Assembly: GCA_964373815.1 (NCBI GenBank)
Contig: CAYJWI010000008.1
Coordinates: forward strand, 1 to 48,997
Direction: 5' to 3'
Source of the DNA: UBA10205 sp964373815
GTDB taxonomy: Archaea; Iainarchaeota; Iainarchaeia; Iainarchaeales; Iainarchaeaceae
DNA: 48,997 bases
In this document: positions 6,678 to 15,183 of the stretch, piece by piece
Numbering within the stretch: position 1 is the stretch's first letter
How the letters are laid out: each line of letters opens with the position of its first letter
Program-made: the position numbers and the translations under genes
The notes under the pieces: model-generated
Databases searched by the model: none
The model's input: the letters and a program-made list of their open reading frames with translations, nothing else
Told to the model about the DNA's origin: nothing

Positions 6678-7448
6678 ATGGATGATTTTCCCGAGCAGGG
6701 CGAAATCGTTATCGGCAAGATATCGAAGGTGCTCGATTACGGCGTATTCATGGAGCTCATGGAATACGAAGGCCTGCAGGGCTTTGTCCACATTTCCAAT
6801 GTCAGCTCTAGCTGGATAAAAAACATCCGCAACTTTGTCAAGGAAGGCCAGATTAGGGCCGGCAAGGTCATAGGCATAGACCGCGCAAAAAGGCAGGTCG
6901 ACATTTCCCTGACAAAAGTCTCTCCCAACACGCAAAGGGCAAAAATCGAGGAATACAAGCAGGGCAAGAGGGCGCAAAAGCTCATTGAACTGCTTGCGCA
7001 AAAACTCGGCGAGAAGCCCGAGGACGCATGGCAGCAGGTCGCAGAGCCGCTGCTAGAAAAATATGATTCGCTCTACGCGGCATTCCAGTCAATACTTGTG
7101 AACGGGGAGCCTTCCGCGCAGGGCTTGCAGAAAAAGTGGGTAAAGCCGCTGCTAGAACTCGTGGAGGGCAACTTCGAGCTCCCTGAAAAAACGGTGAAAG
7201 GCAGGCTGCTTGTCTGCGTGCCGGGGCCTACAGGGGTTGATGGCCTGAAGGAATCGCTTCTCGCAGGAAAGAAGAAGGGCGGGAAAAAAGTGGATTTGCT
7301 CTACGAGGGCTCCGGGAAATTCCTTCTAAAGGCGACCTCGACTGATTACAAGTCCGCGGAAAAAATACTCAAGGACGTTTCAGATGAAATAATCGCTTCC
7401 GCAAAATCCTCCGGCGGAAAAGCCGAGTTTGAAAAGATTGAAGCTTGA
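6678..7448 (+). CDS. eif2a: Translation initiation factor aIF2 subunit alpha
   Basis: This protein of about 256 residues has an S1/OB domain in the first 80 residues (GEIVIGKISKVLDYGVFMEL, GFVHISNVSSSWIKNI), a helical middle, and a C-terminal alpha-beta domain that binds the gamma subunit. aIF2 carries Met-tRNAi to the small subunit. The ATG at 6678 is chosen; a GTG at 6669, directly after the S27e stop, is the alternative. The aIF2-beta gene is in this window at 38.6 kb. The Nop10 gene that often follows aIF2-alpha is missing here. Confidence 0.93.
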   Translation: MDDFPEQGEIVIGKISKVLDYGVFMELMEYEGLQGFVHISNVSSSWIKNIRNFVKEGQIRAGKVIGIDRAKRQVDISLTKVSPNTQRAKIEEYKQGKRAQKLIELLAQKLGEKPEDAWQQVAEPLLEKYDSLYAAFQSILVNGEPSAQGLQKKWVKPLLELVEGNFELPEKTVKGRLLVCVPGPTGVDGLKESLLAGKKKGGKKVDLLYEGSGKFLLKATSTDYKSAEKILKDVSDEIIASAKSSGGKAEFEKIEA

Positions 7449-7476
7449 TTAGGTTAATTGGTTTGTTGAAGGTGTT

Positions 7477-8250
7477 TTGTTGGCAACAAGGGTCCATTTC
7501 CTGAAAAAAACAAAGTTCAAGGGCGCGGTGCTCTTCACGGGCCTTCCGGGAATAGGGCTTGTGGGCAAGATTTGCGTCGATTACATGCTAAAGCAGTTCA
7601 ATGCTCAAAAGGTCGCGGAGATACATTCCGACTTTTTCCCCCCGAGCGTGCAGACAGAGAACGGGCTTGTCACAATGATAAAGGACGAGATCCACCACTA
7701 CGCTTTCCAGGGCCGCGACTACCTTTTCCTCTCGGGCCCAGTGCAGCCCGCACTTGACCTCAAGTACGCCTCGATGGAGGAGCACTTCGAGTTCTCGGGC
7801 GCGATAATAAATTCGCTCAAGGGCCTCGGCCTTTCCGAAGTTTGCACCCTCGCAGGCCTAAATGTCGGGGAGAAGAGGATGCTCTCCGAGCCGCGCGTGG
7901 TTGTCGCCGCTACAACCAAGAAAAAGCTCGAGGAGTGGAAAAAGCTAGGCGCAATCAGCGACAAGCCCGTGGGCCTCATAAGCGGAGTTGCAGGGCTTTT
8001 GCTCGGGATGGGAAAGGAAGAGGGAATAGAAGGCGCATGCTTGATGGGTGAAACAAATGCGCGCCTTGTTTACGGCGACCCCGGGGCAGCGAAAACGGTG
8101 ATAGAGCTCCTGATAAGGAAATACGGCTTCAAGCTCGATATGGCAAAGCTTGAGAACGAGGCAAAGGAGATTGAGAAGGCCTTTGCGAACCTCAGCAAGC
8201 AGTTCGAGGAGCACGAGGAGAGCCCTTCGAATTTGACCTACGTAAGGTAA
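7477..8250 (+). CDS. PAC2-family proteasome assembly chaperone-like protein
   Basis: This 257-residue protein has the PAC2 pattern: GAVLFTGLPGIGLVGKICVDYML near residue 15, the FFPPSVQTENGLV loop, TLAGLNVGEK, and late ISGVAGLLLGMGKEEGIEGACLMGET. Archaeal PAC2 proteins are often encoded beside aIF2-alpha, as here. Archaeal homologues are proposed to help proteasome assembly, but most are uncharacterised. No ATG fits; tandem TTG codons at 7477 and 7480 follow GAAGGTG at 7469, so it probably starts at TTG. The C terminus is a charged coiled-coil-like helix. Confidence 0.82.
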   Translation: MLATRVHFLKKTKFKGAVLFTGLPGIGLVGKICVDYMLKQFNAQKVAEIHSDFFPPSVQTENGLVTMIKDEIHHYAFQGRDYLFLSGPVQPALDLKYASMEEHFEFSGAIINSLKGLGLSEVCTLAGLNVGEKRMLSEPRVVVAATTKKKLEEWKKLGAISDKPVGLISGVAGLLLGMGKEEGIEGACLMGETNARLVYGDPGAAKTVIELLIRKYGFKLDMAKLENEAKEIEKAFANLSKQFEEHEESPSNLTYVR

Positions 8251-8257
8251 AGAATAA

Positions 8258-8536
8258 ATGCAAGTGAGAGCTGTTTTTGTAAAGCCTCCGAGATATCCGC
8301 ACCTTCAGACCGGCCGTCCCAATTTAATCACTAAAAAGAAACGGGTAGCGGGGTTACCAGTTAAAAAAGTAAAAAGAGGGATTGCCCAGCTTTCCAAATC
8401 CGAAAGAAATCTTGCTCACGCTTTACAGTTCAAGACATGCCCTGGTGCAGTAAAGGGCAACCGTGCAGAAAAAAGGTATAAACTTGAAAGATTAAAAGAA
8501 GCAGCCACAAAACTGTCCAAGCGTTTTCTGTTTTGA
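8258..8536 (+). CDS. Small basic protein of unknown function
   Basis: This 92-residue protein is rich in Lys and Arg (TKKKRVAGLPVKKVKRG, then AEKRYKLERLKEAATKLSKRF), with two helical segments and no motif I recognise. The ATG is 7 bp after the PAC2 stop, so it is probably co-transcribed. It uses more A/T-ending codons (TTA, AAA) than its GC-richer neighbours, which may point to a different origin. Its last 45 bp overlap the 3' end of the convergent EndoQ gene. A nucleic-acid-binding role is only a guess from charge. Confidence 0.5.
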   Translation: MQVRAVFVKPPRYPHLQTGRPNLITKKKRVAGLPVKKVKRGIAQLSKSERNLAHALQFKTCPGAVKGNRAEKRYKLERLKEAATKLSKRFLF

Positions 8537-9781
8537 AAAATCCGAAATGCCTTCCAGCTCATCCTTGAGCTCTATTTTTTTGTTTTCAAGCTCCTCTTCA
8601 GATTTGCAGATGATGGGTTTCCCGTACTCCCCCCCGCCGCCGGGGATGTATAGCACTAGCCCTTTCCTGAAAGCAATAATGTTTTCCCCGACTTCCTTGT
8701 CCGCTTCGAGCAGTTCAGATTCTTTCGCGTCGACTAGCACACAAATTTCGTTCCCGAACTTTTCCACAATGCCAATCCATCTCGACTGCACCGCCTTTGT
8801 CTCAATACCCTTGGCTCCCACGGATTGTTGGATTATTTCGGCGAGCGGGAGAAGGTGCAGGTATGGCGGCCTGAAAGCCGGGTGGCTCCCCTCCTTTAAG
8901 TTTGCGAGCATTGCAATCCTGTCGCGCACCCCGCGTTTTATTTCGCCACGGCATTTGATGCACTTCCACTTGAGCTGCTCCGCTTGGGAAAGAGAATATT
9001 TCGCAAAGCAGGAATTGCACGCGGTGCAATGGTACTTGCCTTCCTTCGGGTTGAGGCCGGCATTTAGCGTGATTAGCCTCTCGCTTTTTTCAGCCAGGGC
9101 TTTTTTGAGTGAATTAAAATCCGGCTTGTCCATTTTCACGCGGTTAAATTCCCTCCCGATGCGGTGCGGCCAGGGGGAATGTGCGTCGGAACTTGTGAGG
9201 AAACTGTAGGAGTGGTTTTCCTTTATTCGGTCAGCAAGGTTAGAGTCCGCGCTAAGCCCGAGCTCAATGAACAGGAGTTTTTCATGCATCTTGCCATACA
9301 GTGTTTTCATCGAATCATGGAACGCGTATGCCCCGGTGTAAGGCGTGAAAGAGTGCGCAGGCCCGAAGATGCCGCCGCACTCATCCACTTTTTGCGCGAA
9401 TTCCTCCGCGCTCACGCGCAGCTTTGGCCGGCCGCACATTATGCAGTCAAGGTTTCCCCTTCCCAAAAGTTTTTCGCGCATCTCCTCTGCGCTTTCAATT
9501 GAAGGCAGGTAAAAAAGGTGGTGTATCCTGTTGCAATCCTCTATCTCCCCGCCGATTATGAAATTGCACTTCGCCTTGAGGTCGCGGTAGACCCCGTTGC
9601 TCTCTTCCTCGAGGTTTTTTTCCACATGCTCGAACCATTTTTTGTGCAGGATGTCAGCTGTCACGAGCACATCGAGGCCCTTGAGGCGCGACTGCTCGGC
9701 CATCACAGGGAGCGTCATGTTCTTGCTAACGCCGCTTGCGTAGAGACCGTGGAGCTGCAAATCGAGATTGTATTCTTTCAA
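8492..9781 (-). CDS. endoQ: EndoQ-type nuclease (PHP domain and zinc finger)
   Basis: This 429-residue protein has the archaeal EndoQ (TIGR00375-like) layout. The PHP domain spans about residues 1-240 (LDLQLHGLYASGVSKNMTLP, GPAHSFTPY, LTSSDAHSPWPHRIG). A C4 zinc finger follows (HCTACNSC with KCIKC, near 260-285), then a C-terminal domain. EndoQ nicks 5' of deaminated or abasic nucleotides and works with PCNA, encoded nearby. The first PHP motif reads D-L-Q-L-H where family members usually have D-x-H-x-H, so one metal ligand may be altered. The start is a TTG at 9781 behind GGGGGTGA. An unusual structured leader lies upstream. Confidence 0.78.
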   Translation of the reverse strand: MKEYNLDLQLHGLYASGVSKNMTLPVMAEQSRLKGLDVLVTADILHKKWFEHVEKNLEEESNGVYRDLKAKCNFIIGGEIEDCNRIHHLFYLPSIESAEEMREKLLGRGNLDCIMCGRPKLRVSAEEFAQKVDECGGIFGPAHSFTPYTGAYAFHDSMKTLYGKMHEKLLFIELGLSADSNLADRIKENHSYSFLTSSDAHSPWPHRIGREFNRVKMDKPDFNSLKKALAEKSERLITLNAGLNPKEGKYHCTACNSCFAKYSLSQAEQLKWKCIKCRGEIKRGVRDRIAMLANLKEGSHPAFRPPYLHLLPLAEIIQQSVGAKGIETKAVQSRWIGIVEKFGNEICVLVDAKESELLEADKEVGENIIAFRKGLVLYIPGGGGEYGKPIICKSEEELENKKIELKDELEGISDFSKQKTLGQFCGCFF

Positions 9782-9945
9782 TTAATCACCCCCTTGCGAG
9801 CGAAGCGAGCATCTGCCCTTCGCAGAAGGGCACTCCGTACCCAACCAACCGAGACCTCGGTTGGGGAGGTGTCCTGCTTTCAGCAGGACTAGCCCGGCCG
9901 AAGGCCGTGCACCTTACCGCCGCAGGTTTGCGGCGAGCCGGAACT
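9782..9945 (-). promoter_or_regulatory. Multi-hairpin leader of the EndoQ gene
   Basis: Five perfect hairpins follow one another: 9918-9924/9929-9935 (7 bp, 4-nt loop), 9895-9899/9903-9907 (5 bp, GAA on +), 9871-9878/9882-9889 (8 bp, 3-nt loop), 9845-9852/9857-9864 (8 bp, 4-nt loop) and 9814-9821/9825-9832 (8 bp, GCA loop). The stretch ends in GGGGGTGA, the EndoQ ribosome binding site. With the TATA box at 9960-9973, transcription should start near 9942, making all of this 5' UTR. It could be a regulatory leader, a separate small RNA or a hairpin repeat. GCGAGCGAAGCGAGCA at 9796-9811 recurs near 33.08 kb. Confidence 0.5.
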
Positions 9946-9959
9946 GTTGCGGGAAGCCC

Positions 9960-9973
9960 TTTTTAAATTATAA
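9960..9973 (-). promoter_or_regulatory. TATA-like promoter of the EndoQ leader
   Basis: On the minus strand TTATAATTTAAAAA directly precedes the GC-rich hairpin series. It is the only good box between EndoQ and the divergent gene at 10034. Confidence 0.45.
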
Positions 9974-10033
9974 GAATATACTAATGGATATTAAAGATAG
10001 TTAAAGACAGGATTTGGGTTTGCAGGTGTTCGG

Positions 10034-10678
10034 ATGGGCAGGTTTACTGAAGAGCAGAAGAAGATAGCGGTTTCACTGCTAAGTTCGCCAAAGACCGTAG
10101 ATGAGCTCAATGCCGCCCTGAAGGTGCCTTTCAATGAGCTAAACGATAGCCTCAAGCGGATGCTAAAGCTCAATTTGGTCAAGGTGGACGGCTATCCGCA
10201 GAAATACTCCCTCGCCGAGAGCGTCGCGAAAGGCATAAAGCGGCGCAGGGAAATTGAGGAAAAAGACCCATTTGGCATGAGGATAAAGGCGGTAATAGAG
10301 GTCAAGGCCGTGGAAGAAAGCTTTCTTGAAAAGCAGCTAAGTGAAGTAGAGGAGAAGCTGCGCAAGGAGAGGAATTTCACCATTTATGACGTTTTCAGGG
10401 CAAAGCCACTAAAGGAAGGCGCCCATTACACCTCCTACCTTGAAATAAACCTGAGTGCAAAGGATTTTACGTCAATTGTCAAATTCATGTATTTCTTCGG
10501 CCCTTCCTCGGTAGAGGTCATTAAACCGTCAAAGGTAGTCCTTCCAATGGGTGATTTGCAGGATGCGCTGATGGAGATGGCGGACATGATACATGCATAC
10601 AATGATGCCATGCTAAAGTCCATGAACAAGGATGAGTTGGCTAAATTTTCCAAAAGCCTATACGAGCCCGGAAAATGA
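10034..10678 (+). CDS. Winged-helix domain protein of unknown function
   Basis: In this 214-residue protein, residues 1-65 look like a winged helix-turn-helix (EEQKKIAVSLLSSPKTVDELNAAL, SLKRMLKLNLVKVDGYPQKYSL). A charged helical linker follows (EKQLSEVEEKLRKERN), then a mixed alpha-beta domain ending in helices with many Met (DALMEMADMIHAYNDAML). I do not recognise a named family. It could be a transcription regulator or another DNA-associated factor. The ATG has GCAGGTG upstream. A perfect 20-bp palindrome follows the stop and may end the transcript. It is divergent from EndoQ and precedes the S-layer gene. Confidence 0.7.
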   Translation: MGRFTEEQKKIAVSLLSSPKTVDELNAALKVPFNELNDSLKRMLKLNLVKVDGYPQKYSLAESVAKGIKRRREIEEKDPFGMRIKAVIEVKAVEESFLEKQLSEVEEKLRKERNFTIYDVFRAKPLKEGAHYTSYLEINLSAKDFTSIVKFMYFFGPSSVEVIKPSKVVLPMGDLQDALMEMADMIHAYNDAMLKSMNKDELAKFSKSLYEPGK

Positions 10679-10682
10679 AGGA

Positions 10683-10702
10683 TTTTCGCCAATTGGCGAA
10701 AA
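10683..10702. terminator. Perfect 20-bp palindrome after the winged-helix gene
   Basis: TTTTCGCCAATTGGCGAAAA begins 4 bp after the stop codon at 10678. As RNA it would form a GCC-rich hairpin flanked by A and U, suggesting a terminator. As DNA it could be a dimer operator. The remaining 270 bp to the S-layer gene hold only the S-layer promoter. Confidence 0.4.
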
Positions 10703-10871
10703 AACGACTGCTTTTAAAGGCGTTTCTCTATTTATTATTGTACTAATGGCCAAGGCAGAACATGGCTTCTTTCAGGGTTTCGTCTATTGCCAAAGGCGAC
10801 TTCCCATAAAGCCTTAAATTTTGCCTTGTTTTTGGCCAAAATAAGGCTTTCGGTTACCCGGAAGCGAAACG

Positions 10872-10968
10872 TATTTAAATAAAGTCAGTGATGGAATATA
10901 AGAGCCTACATTTGGCTATGCCATAGGCATCGTCGTGTGTAGAACTTTTGATTAGATTCGTGAGGTGA
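10872..10968 (+). promoter_or_regulatory. S-layer gene promoter and leader
   Basis: TATTTAAATAAA (10872-10883) is a strong TATA-like box about 95 bp before the ATG, so the mRNA has an approximately 70-nt leader, unlike most genes here. The leader contains a small hairpin, ATGCC-ATA-GGCAT (10918-10930), and ends with GAGGTGA (10962-10968), 7 bp before the ATG. Long leaders with strong ribosome sites are usual for abundant surface-layer proteins. Confidence 0.6.
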
Positions 10969-10975
10969 AGCAAAA

Positions 10976-13900
10976 ATGAAAGGATTCAACGTGAAGAAGT
11001 TGGCTGCCATAGCCACAGGAGCGGTTTTGCTGGGAACAGCAATAGCGCCCTTGGTTTCGGCAACTAACGTCACTAAAGAAGATATATACAACAAGGACGG
11101 ATCGCCAAAGGTAAACATCGTGGTCGGCTCTGAAGCAGCTGTATCGGACGCAGTATGGGCAGGTAACCTTGCCGCAAAGATAGCGGAAAAGGCTTACACA
11201 ACCCAGGCTGTCGAAGTTTCAGCTACAGCAGGGGACGGCGACATCGGTGCAAACCTCGATTTGTCCAACCTAACTGTTGACGTAACAGTCGGCGGTACAG
11301 TAACATTCGGCGCAGGTTCCAAGGTCTACAATGTACTCCTTAATTCAGGAAGCGCGTCCGGAGACACAGAAGTATTGACAGCAACGGACAGTTCAGACAC
11401 AAACGCGCTAACAGACGCGCAGCTGCCGCACTTGTTCAACGCATCTTTGGTCCAGAAAGTGAACAACGGGGACCAGTCAAACCAGAGCACTTCGCTTACG
11501 GTGAAGGAACTCATTGGTGTGGATGCGGACGCAAGGTTCCATACTGACGGCTCGACAATCAAGGACATAGTTACAAAGATAGACAGCGGAGACTTTTCCT
11601 ACAAGGTCGTAATCGGCGCATCAACGACCGGTGTGGACCTCGGAAGCACTTCATTCACAGACGGTTCAGACGACAATGTGAAGGTAGTCTTCTTCGGTGA
11701 AGAGTACGAGCTCAACACTGCAACTTTGACAGGGGCGAAGAACCTCAAGCTTGTCAAGACAAGCGCAAAGGAATCCTACAACGAAGGGGAGTCCATTGAA
11801 GGCTTGGTAGGCGACAATGCTTATGACGGCCAAGAGGTCACGGTCAAGGTCGTGCAGATAGTGCAGACAGGTGCCGCGAGCGCATCTTACAAGGCAACCT
11901 TTGAGATATACGACGCTGAAGGTAACCTCATCGACACCCAGACGGTGGCGCAGGGGGAAAACCTCAGGAGCGTGTTCAAGGACAACTCCGGAAATGAGGC
12001 CCTTACGAGCAACCTCTATGTAGAGACTATTGCAGTCGGTTCAACCACTGGAGTAGGCTATGTCGAGATAACCAAAGGCACAGACACTTTAGAGCTCCTT
12101 GACGGAAAGCTCTACCCATACGACTCTACGGTATCAACCGGAACAAAAGCGTACAATGTCATCATAACCGCAGGAACAAGCGACGCGAACTCCCTTTACT
12201 CAATTGAGGTAAGGAACAGTTCCGAAAAGTGGTCCTCGGTTGGAGGCGACTCATACGACTTCGGCCCGCTTTACCCGACAAAGTCAGAACAGTCACTCAC
12301 AGGCAAGACAGGCAAGCAAGCGGTCTTCCTGCAGGGATTGCCTGACGGAACAGCAGGTAAAGGGTACGCAAAGGTAGAGTTCGTCGGTTTCGAAGACAAG
12401 GAAGAGAAGACCTCGGTCGAAATCGGAAGGGGAGTTAGCGGACTGGCGGCAAGTTCAGTCGGCGGAGTCTCTTTCAGGGCGGATAACGACGCTTTGAGGC
12501 AGATACCGTTCTACGTCAAGATGAGCGACACCAACGCGGGCTCGACATTCAATTTCGAAGGAAAGGATGTCTGGTACACGATGAGGTTCGCAACAGGCTC
12601 TGGCGGAAAGGACACGGCAAACGACTACAACATCCTTGTCCAAACCGATGATGTCATCAACGGAAGGACATGGACCATAACCAACGCCAACTTCGACAAC
12701 AACACAGCCCTCTCGATAGCGGGAATAGGGACTGTCGGTGACGATGTGAACGGTCTTCAGCAATCACAAGGTGGAGCACCAGGCCCTAAGACCATCAGGG
12801 ACTTGAACGCATTCACTGTTGATGGTGTGCTCTACAAGGTCGAGGATGCAAACGTAGGAGGCAGGACATCTGTCGCAATGATAGTGTCTGTCGACAACGT
12901 TGCGGAGTTCAGGCTGAACAACGACACTGGAACCCTCTTGTTCAACACAGCAGGGAACGTTGCGGCAGACGCATCATATGGTCTGATGGCTCTCTCGAAC
13001 AATGTTGTGTTCGACGGTAACCAGATCACCACAGGCGCAAACAACGCCCCTGTAACGCTCGGACTGTACACGCAGGAATCCTCAAGGCTAGTGTACTACG
13101 CTGCCAAATACAACGCCGTAACCGACAAGCTGTTCCTCCTATTGGATGCGGACAAGCTCGGTGCTGGGCAGAGCAACAAGATACAGAACAACCACGAAGT
13201 CTGGTTCCTCGGAACAGTAATTCCGGCGGACGACGGTACGTACACCGAAGCCGGTGACGCAGACACAAGGTTCATAGGTTCAGGTTCAGGAGACCTCAAC
13301 GCAGGCACTCCGGACATGCACGACACCAACATAAACACTGTCGGCGGAAACAAGGGCCAGATAAGGAAGATAAGTTCTGTATGGCAGTACGGGCACTATG
13401 TGCCAAAGGACACGGACTTCAACGCAAGCAGCCAGAACAGCGGCCTGTACACGTCATCGAACGCGTACTTCGTTGCGGAGTTCATAGTGAACGATGCAGT
13501 GAGTAACGGCGACTTCAACGCGTACATAGATACCTCCAATGGAGGCAATCTCGGTCCGTTCGGCGGCTCTGTGACCAACAACCTCAGTGGGTACTCCTAC
13601 GACGTAAGGTATAGGGGATCACCCAATTGGAACCTGACATCTGGAAGCCAGTCAGACTACCTGTCGGCCGGTTATACGGACGCAGGTGCAAAGGTATGGC
13701 TCCTAGCAGATGACGCGGGAGGCAAATTCAGCCTGCCACAAGCAGCTGAAAAAATCAACATCGTCATCTACGGCCAGGAACTCTCAAGAGAGGTTGAAGG
13801 CGGCCAGACACTGACCCTCAAGGTCGGGCAGTCAGGCACCACAGACTCCGGGACCAAGCTGACAGTAGTAACAGTCAACGGCGGTTCATGCAGCCTTAGC

Positions 13901-14203
13901 GGTGCTGAAGGCGCGGCAGTCTGCTCAGCAGACCCAAGCTCCGCAGCAGTACCAGCGGGCGTAAGGAACCCGATAGTGTACCTCGATAACCAGGCACCAT
14001 CAGGGACCAACATAGTAATCGGAGGCCATATCGTCAACAAGCTCGCATCGGGCTTGGCAGACAGGCTCACGGCACCAGGGCAGAAAGTTGCCGAAGCTGA
14101 CGCTGCGACAGGCGATATATACCTCGCAGGTTACACAGCCGCAGACACTGGATCAGCAGTACAGGAACTCATTGACGATATAGACAGTTGGGAATCGGCG
14201 TAA
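10976..14203 (+). CDS. S-layer protein
   Basis: This 1075-residue secreted protein has an N-terminal signal: basic MKGFNVKK, a hydrophobic stretch LAAIATGAVLLGTAIAPLV, and likely cleavage after SA. The next block, VNIVVGSEAAVSDAVWAGNLAAKIAEKAY, is typical of archaeal S-layer proteins of the MJ family. The rest is Thr/Ser/Asp/Gly-rich beta-domain sequence with many N-x-S/T sites, and one Cys pair near residue 980 (GGSCSL, AAVCSA). It should form the paracrystalline cell envelope. Codon use is more regular than in its neighbours (AAG, GAC, GGA), fitting high expression. It heads a surface locus with a glycosyltransferase and membrane proteins. Confidence 0.88.
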   Translation: MKGFNVKKLAAIATGAVLLGTAIAPLVSATNVTKEDIYNKDGSPKVNIVVGSEAAVSDAVWAGNLAAKIAEKAYTTQAVEVSATAGDGDIGANLDLSNLTVDVTVGGTVTFGAGSKVYNVLLNSGSASGDTEVLTATDSSDTNALTDAQLPHLFNASLVQKVNNGDQSNQSTSLTVKELIGVDADARFHTDGSTIKDIVTKIDSGDFSYKVVIGASTTGVDLGSTSFTDGSDDNVKVVFFGEEYELNTATLTGAKNLKLVKTSAKESYNEGESIEGLVGDNAYDGQEVTVKVVQIVQTGAASASYKATFEIYDAEGNLIDTQTVAQGENLRSVFKDNSGNEALTSNLYVETIAVGSTTGVGYVEITKGTDTLELLDGKLYPYDSTVSTGTKAYNVIITAGTSDANSLYSIEVRNSSEKWSSVGGDSYDFGPLYPTKSEQSLTGKTGKQAVFLQGLPDGTAGKGYAKVEFVGFEDKEEKTSVEIGRGVSGLAASSVGGVSFRADNDALRQIPFYVKMSDTNAGSTFNFEGKDVWYTMRFATGSGGKDTANDYNILVQTDDVINGRTWTITNANFDNNTALSIAGIGTVGDDVNGLQQSQGGAPGPKTIRDLNAFTVDGVLYKVEDANVGGRTSVAMIVSVDNVAEFRLNNDTGTLLFNTAGNVAADASYGLMALSNNVVFDGNQITTGANNAPVTLGLYTQESSRLVYYAAKYNAVTDKLFLLLDADKLGAGQSNKIQNNHEVWFLGTVIPADDGTYTEAGDADTRFIGSGSGDLNAGTPDMHDTNINTVGGNKGQIRKISSVWQYGHYVPKDTDFNASSQNSGLYTSSNAYFVAEFIVNDAVSNGDFNAYIDTSNGGNLGPFGGSVTNNLSGYSYDVRYRGSPNWNLTSGSQSDYLSAGYTDAGAKVWLLADDAGGKFSLPQAAEKINIVIYGQELSREVEGGQTLTLKVGQSGTTDSGTKLTVVTVNGGSCSLSGAEGAAVCSADPSSAAVPAGVRNPIVYLDNQAPSGTNIVIGGHIVNKLASGLADRLTAPGQKVAEADAATGDIYLAGYTAADTGSAVQELIDDIDSWESA

Positions 14204-14235
14204 AGCCGATTTTCAATTTTCTTTTTCTTTTTTTT
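14193..14235 (+). terminator. S-layer terminator hairpin and T tract
   Basis: AATCGGC-GTAAA-GCCGATT (14193-14211) spans the stop codon as a 7-bp perfect stem. It is followed by a T-rich tract with runs of 5 and 8 T up to 14235. Confidence 0.55.
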
Positions 14236-14430
14236 AACACTCCCAGCGTAAGCTCCTGCTTTTCATTTCGCATTCCTGCTTCATTTTCCACGCCAGCTGT
14301 TAAGGGTTGTTCCGTGTTTTTGAATTGTGTTGTGCTTCTAATAGGTTTTCAAGCAAGCTCGCGGTTGGCCTTTGCATTTTTCCTTCCTTAATGCGTTGCT
14401 TTTTAAGTTTTTTCAGGCCAAGCATCTTGC

Positions 14431-15051
14431 ATGCAAAAAGACTCTTACTTTTACCTTGCCGCAGCGGCCGGCTTTTTGATATTGGTTCTGGGCGGCTACG
14501 TGCTGCTAAACCTCAACTTGTCCGAGTACAAGCACTCGGTGAAAAAGGGCGGCGTTGATTTCGTTTCAGACGAGGCGGAGCCTTCGGAGATATTCTCCTC
14601 CATGAGGGATGCGCCGCAGTTCATGATTTCGCCGGCTTTCGTTGAGAAGGGGCCTGAGAACAGTTACATGGCTTCCGCGCTCACGATGCTAAACACGGTG
14701 CTTGCCGCAAAGGGCAAGAGCGTTATCGTGGTTGGCCGCGTAATGGGTTCTGATGGAAAAGTGGCGCACTGCCAGACAAACCTTGGTGATGTCAAGGTGA
14801 ACAAGGGCCTCTCGGCAGAGGAGTGCAACAGCATACTTGCGGACTCCGGGAGCGTGAGGGTTTTCATAGACCTTCCGGACAAGAAGCTCTCATCGCCAAA
14901 GGTGCTCCTTGAGAGAAGCCTTGTGCGGATAAGCACGCCTTCTTTTGACGCCATTTCGGGAACAAGCTTTGCCTTCATAAGCAACCTTTACACCGACAGC
15001 GCGAAGATAATCGAGACAGTAAATTCGCTCGCGCTCAACATCGGAAGATGA
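14431..15051 (+). CDS. Membrane-anchored protein of unknown function
   Basis: This 206-residue protein has one N-terminal membrane segment (YFYLAAAAGFLILVLGGYVLL, about residues 6-27), and the remainder is probably outside the cell. Two Cys (near 111 and 131) could form a disulfide. The pattern ILADSGSVRVFIDLPDKK with GKSVIVVGRVMGSDGKV suggests an alpha-beta domain, but I do not recognise a family. It lies between the S-layer gene and a glycosyltransferase, so an envelope role is plausible. A 227-bp T-rich gap precedes it. Confidence 0.6.
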   Translation: MQKDSYFYLAAAAGFLILVLGGYVLLNLNLSEYKHSVKKGGVDFVSDEAEPSEIFSSMRDAPQFMISPAFVEKGPENSYMASALTMLNTVLAAKGKSVIVVGRVMGSDGKVAHCQTNLGDVKVNKGLSAEECNSILADSGSVRVFIDLPDKKLSSPKVLLERSLVRISTPSFDAISGTSFAFISNLYTDSAKIIETVNSLALNIGR

Positions 15052-15152
15052 GGCCAAACCAGGCCCTTGCCGGGCTACATGCTTTGGCTGCGGCCATTTT
15101 GGGCAGCAGGCCATCAACACATGCAACAAACTGCCAGGCTGCCATAGAACAG

Positions 15153-15162
15153 TTTTTAATTT
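15153..15162 (+). promoter_or_regulatory. TATA-like box for the glycosyltransferase
   Basis: TTTTTAATTT lies 27 bp (centre) before the ATG at 15184, the spacing expected for a leaderless transcript. Confidence 0.4.
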
Positions 15163-15183
15163 TCGCCTTACCAAGTCCTTGCT

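Noticed and set aside
9796..9945. EndoQ leader as a known RNA (tRNA with introns, SRP RNA, RNase P RNA)
   Set aside because: No TTCRA T-loop, no closing acceptor stem, no SRP helix-8 motif and no RNase P conserved blocks were found.
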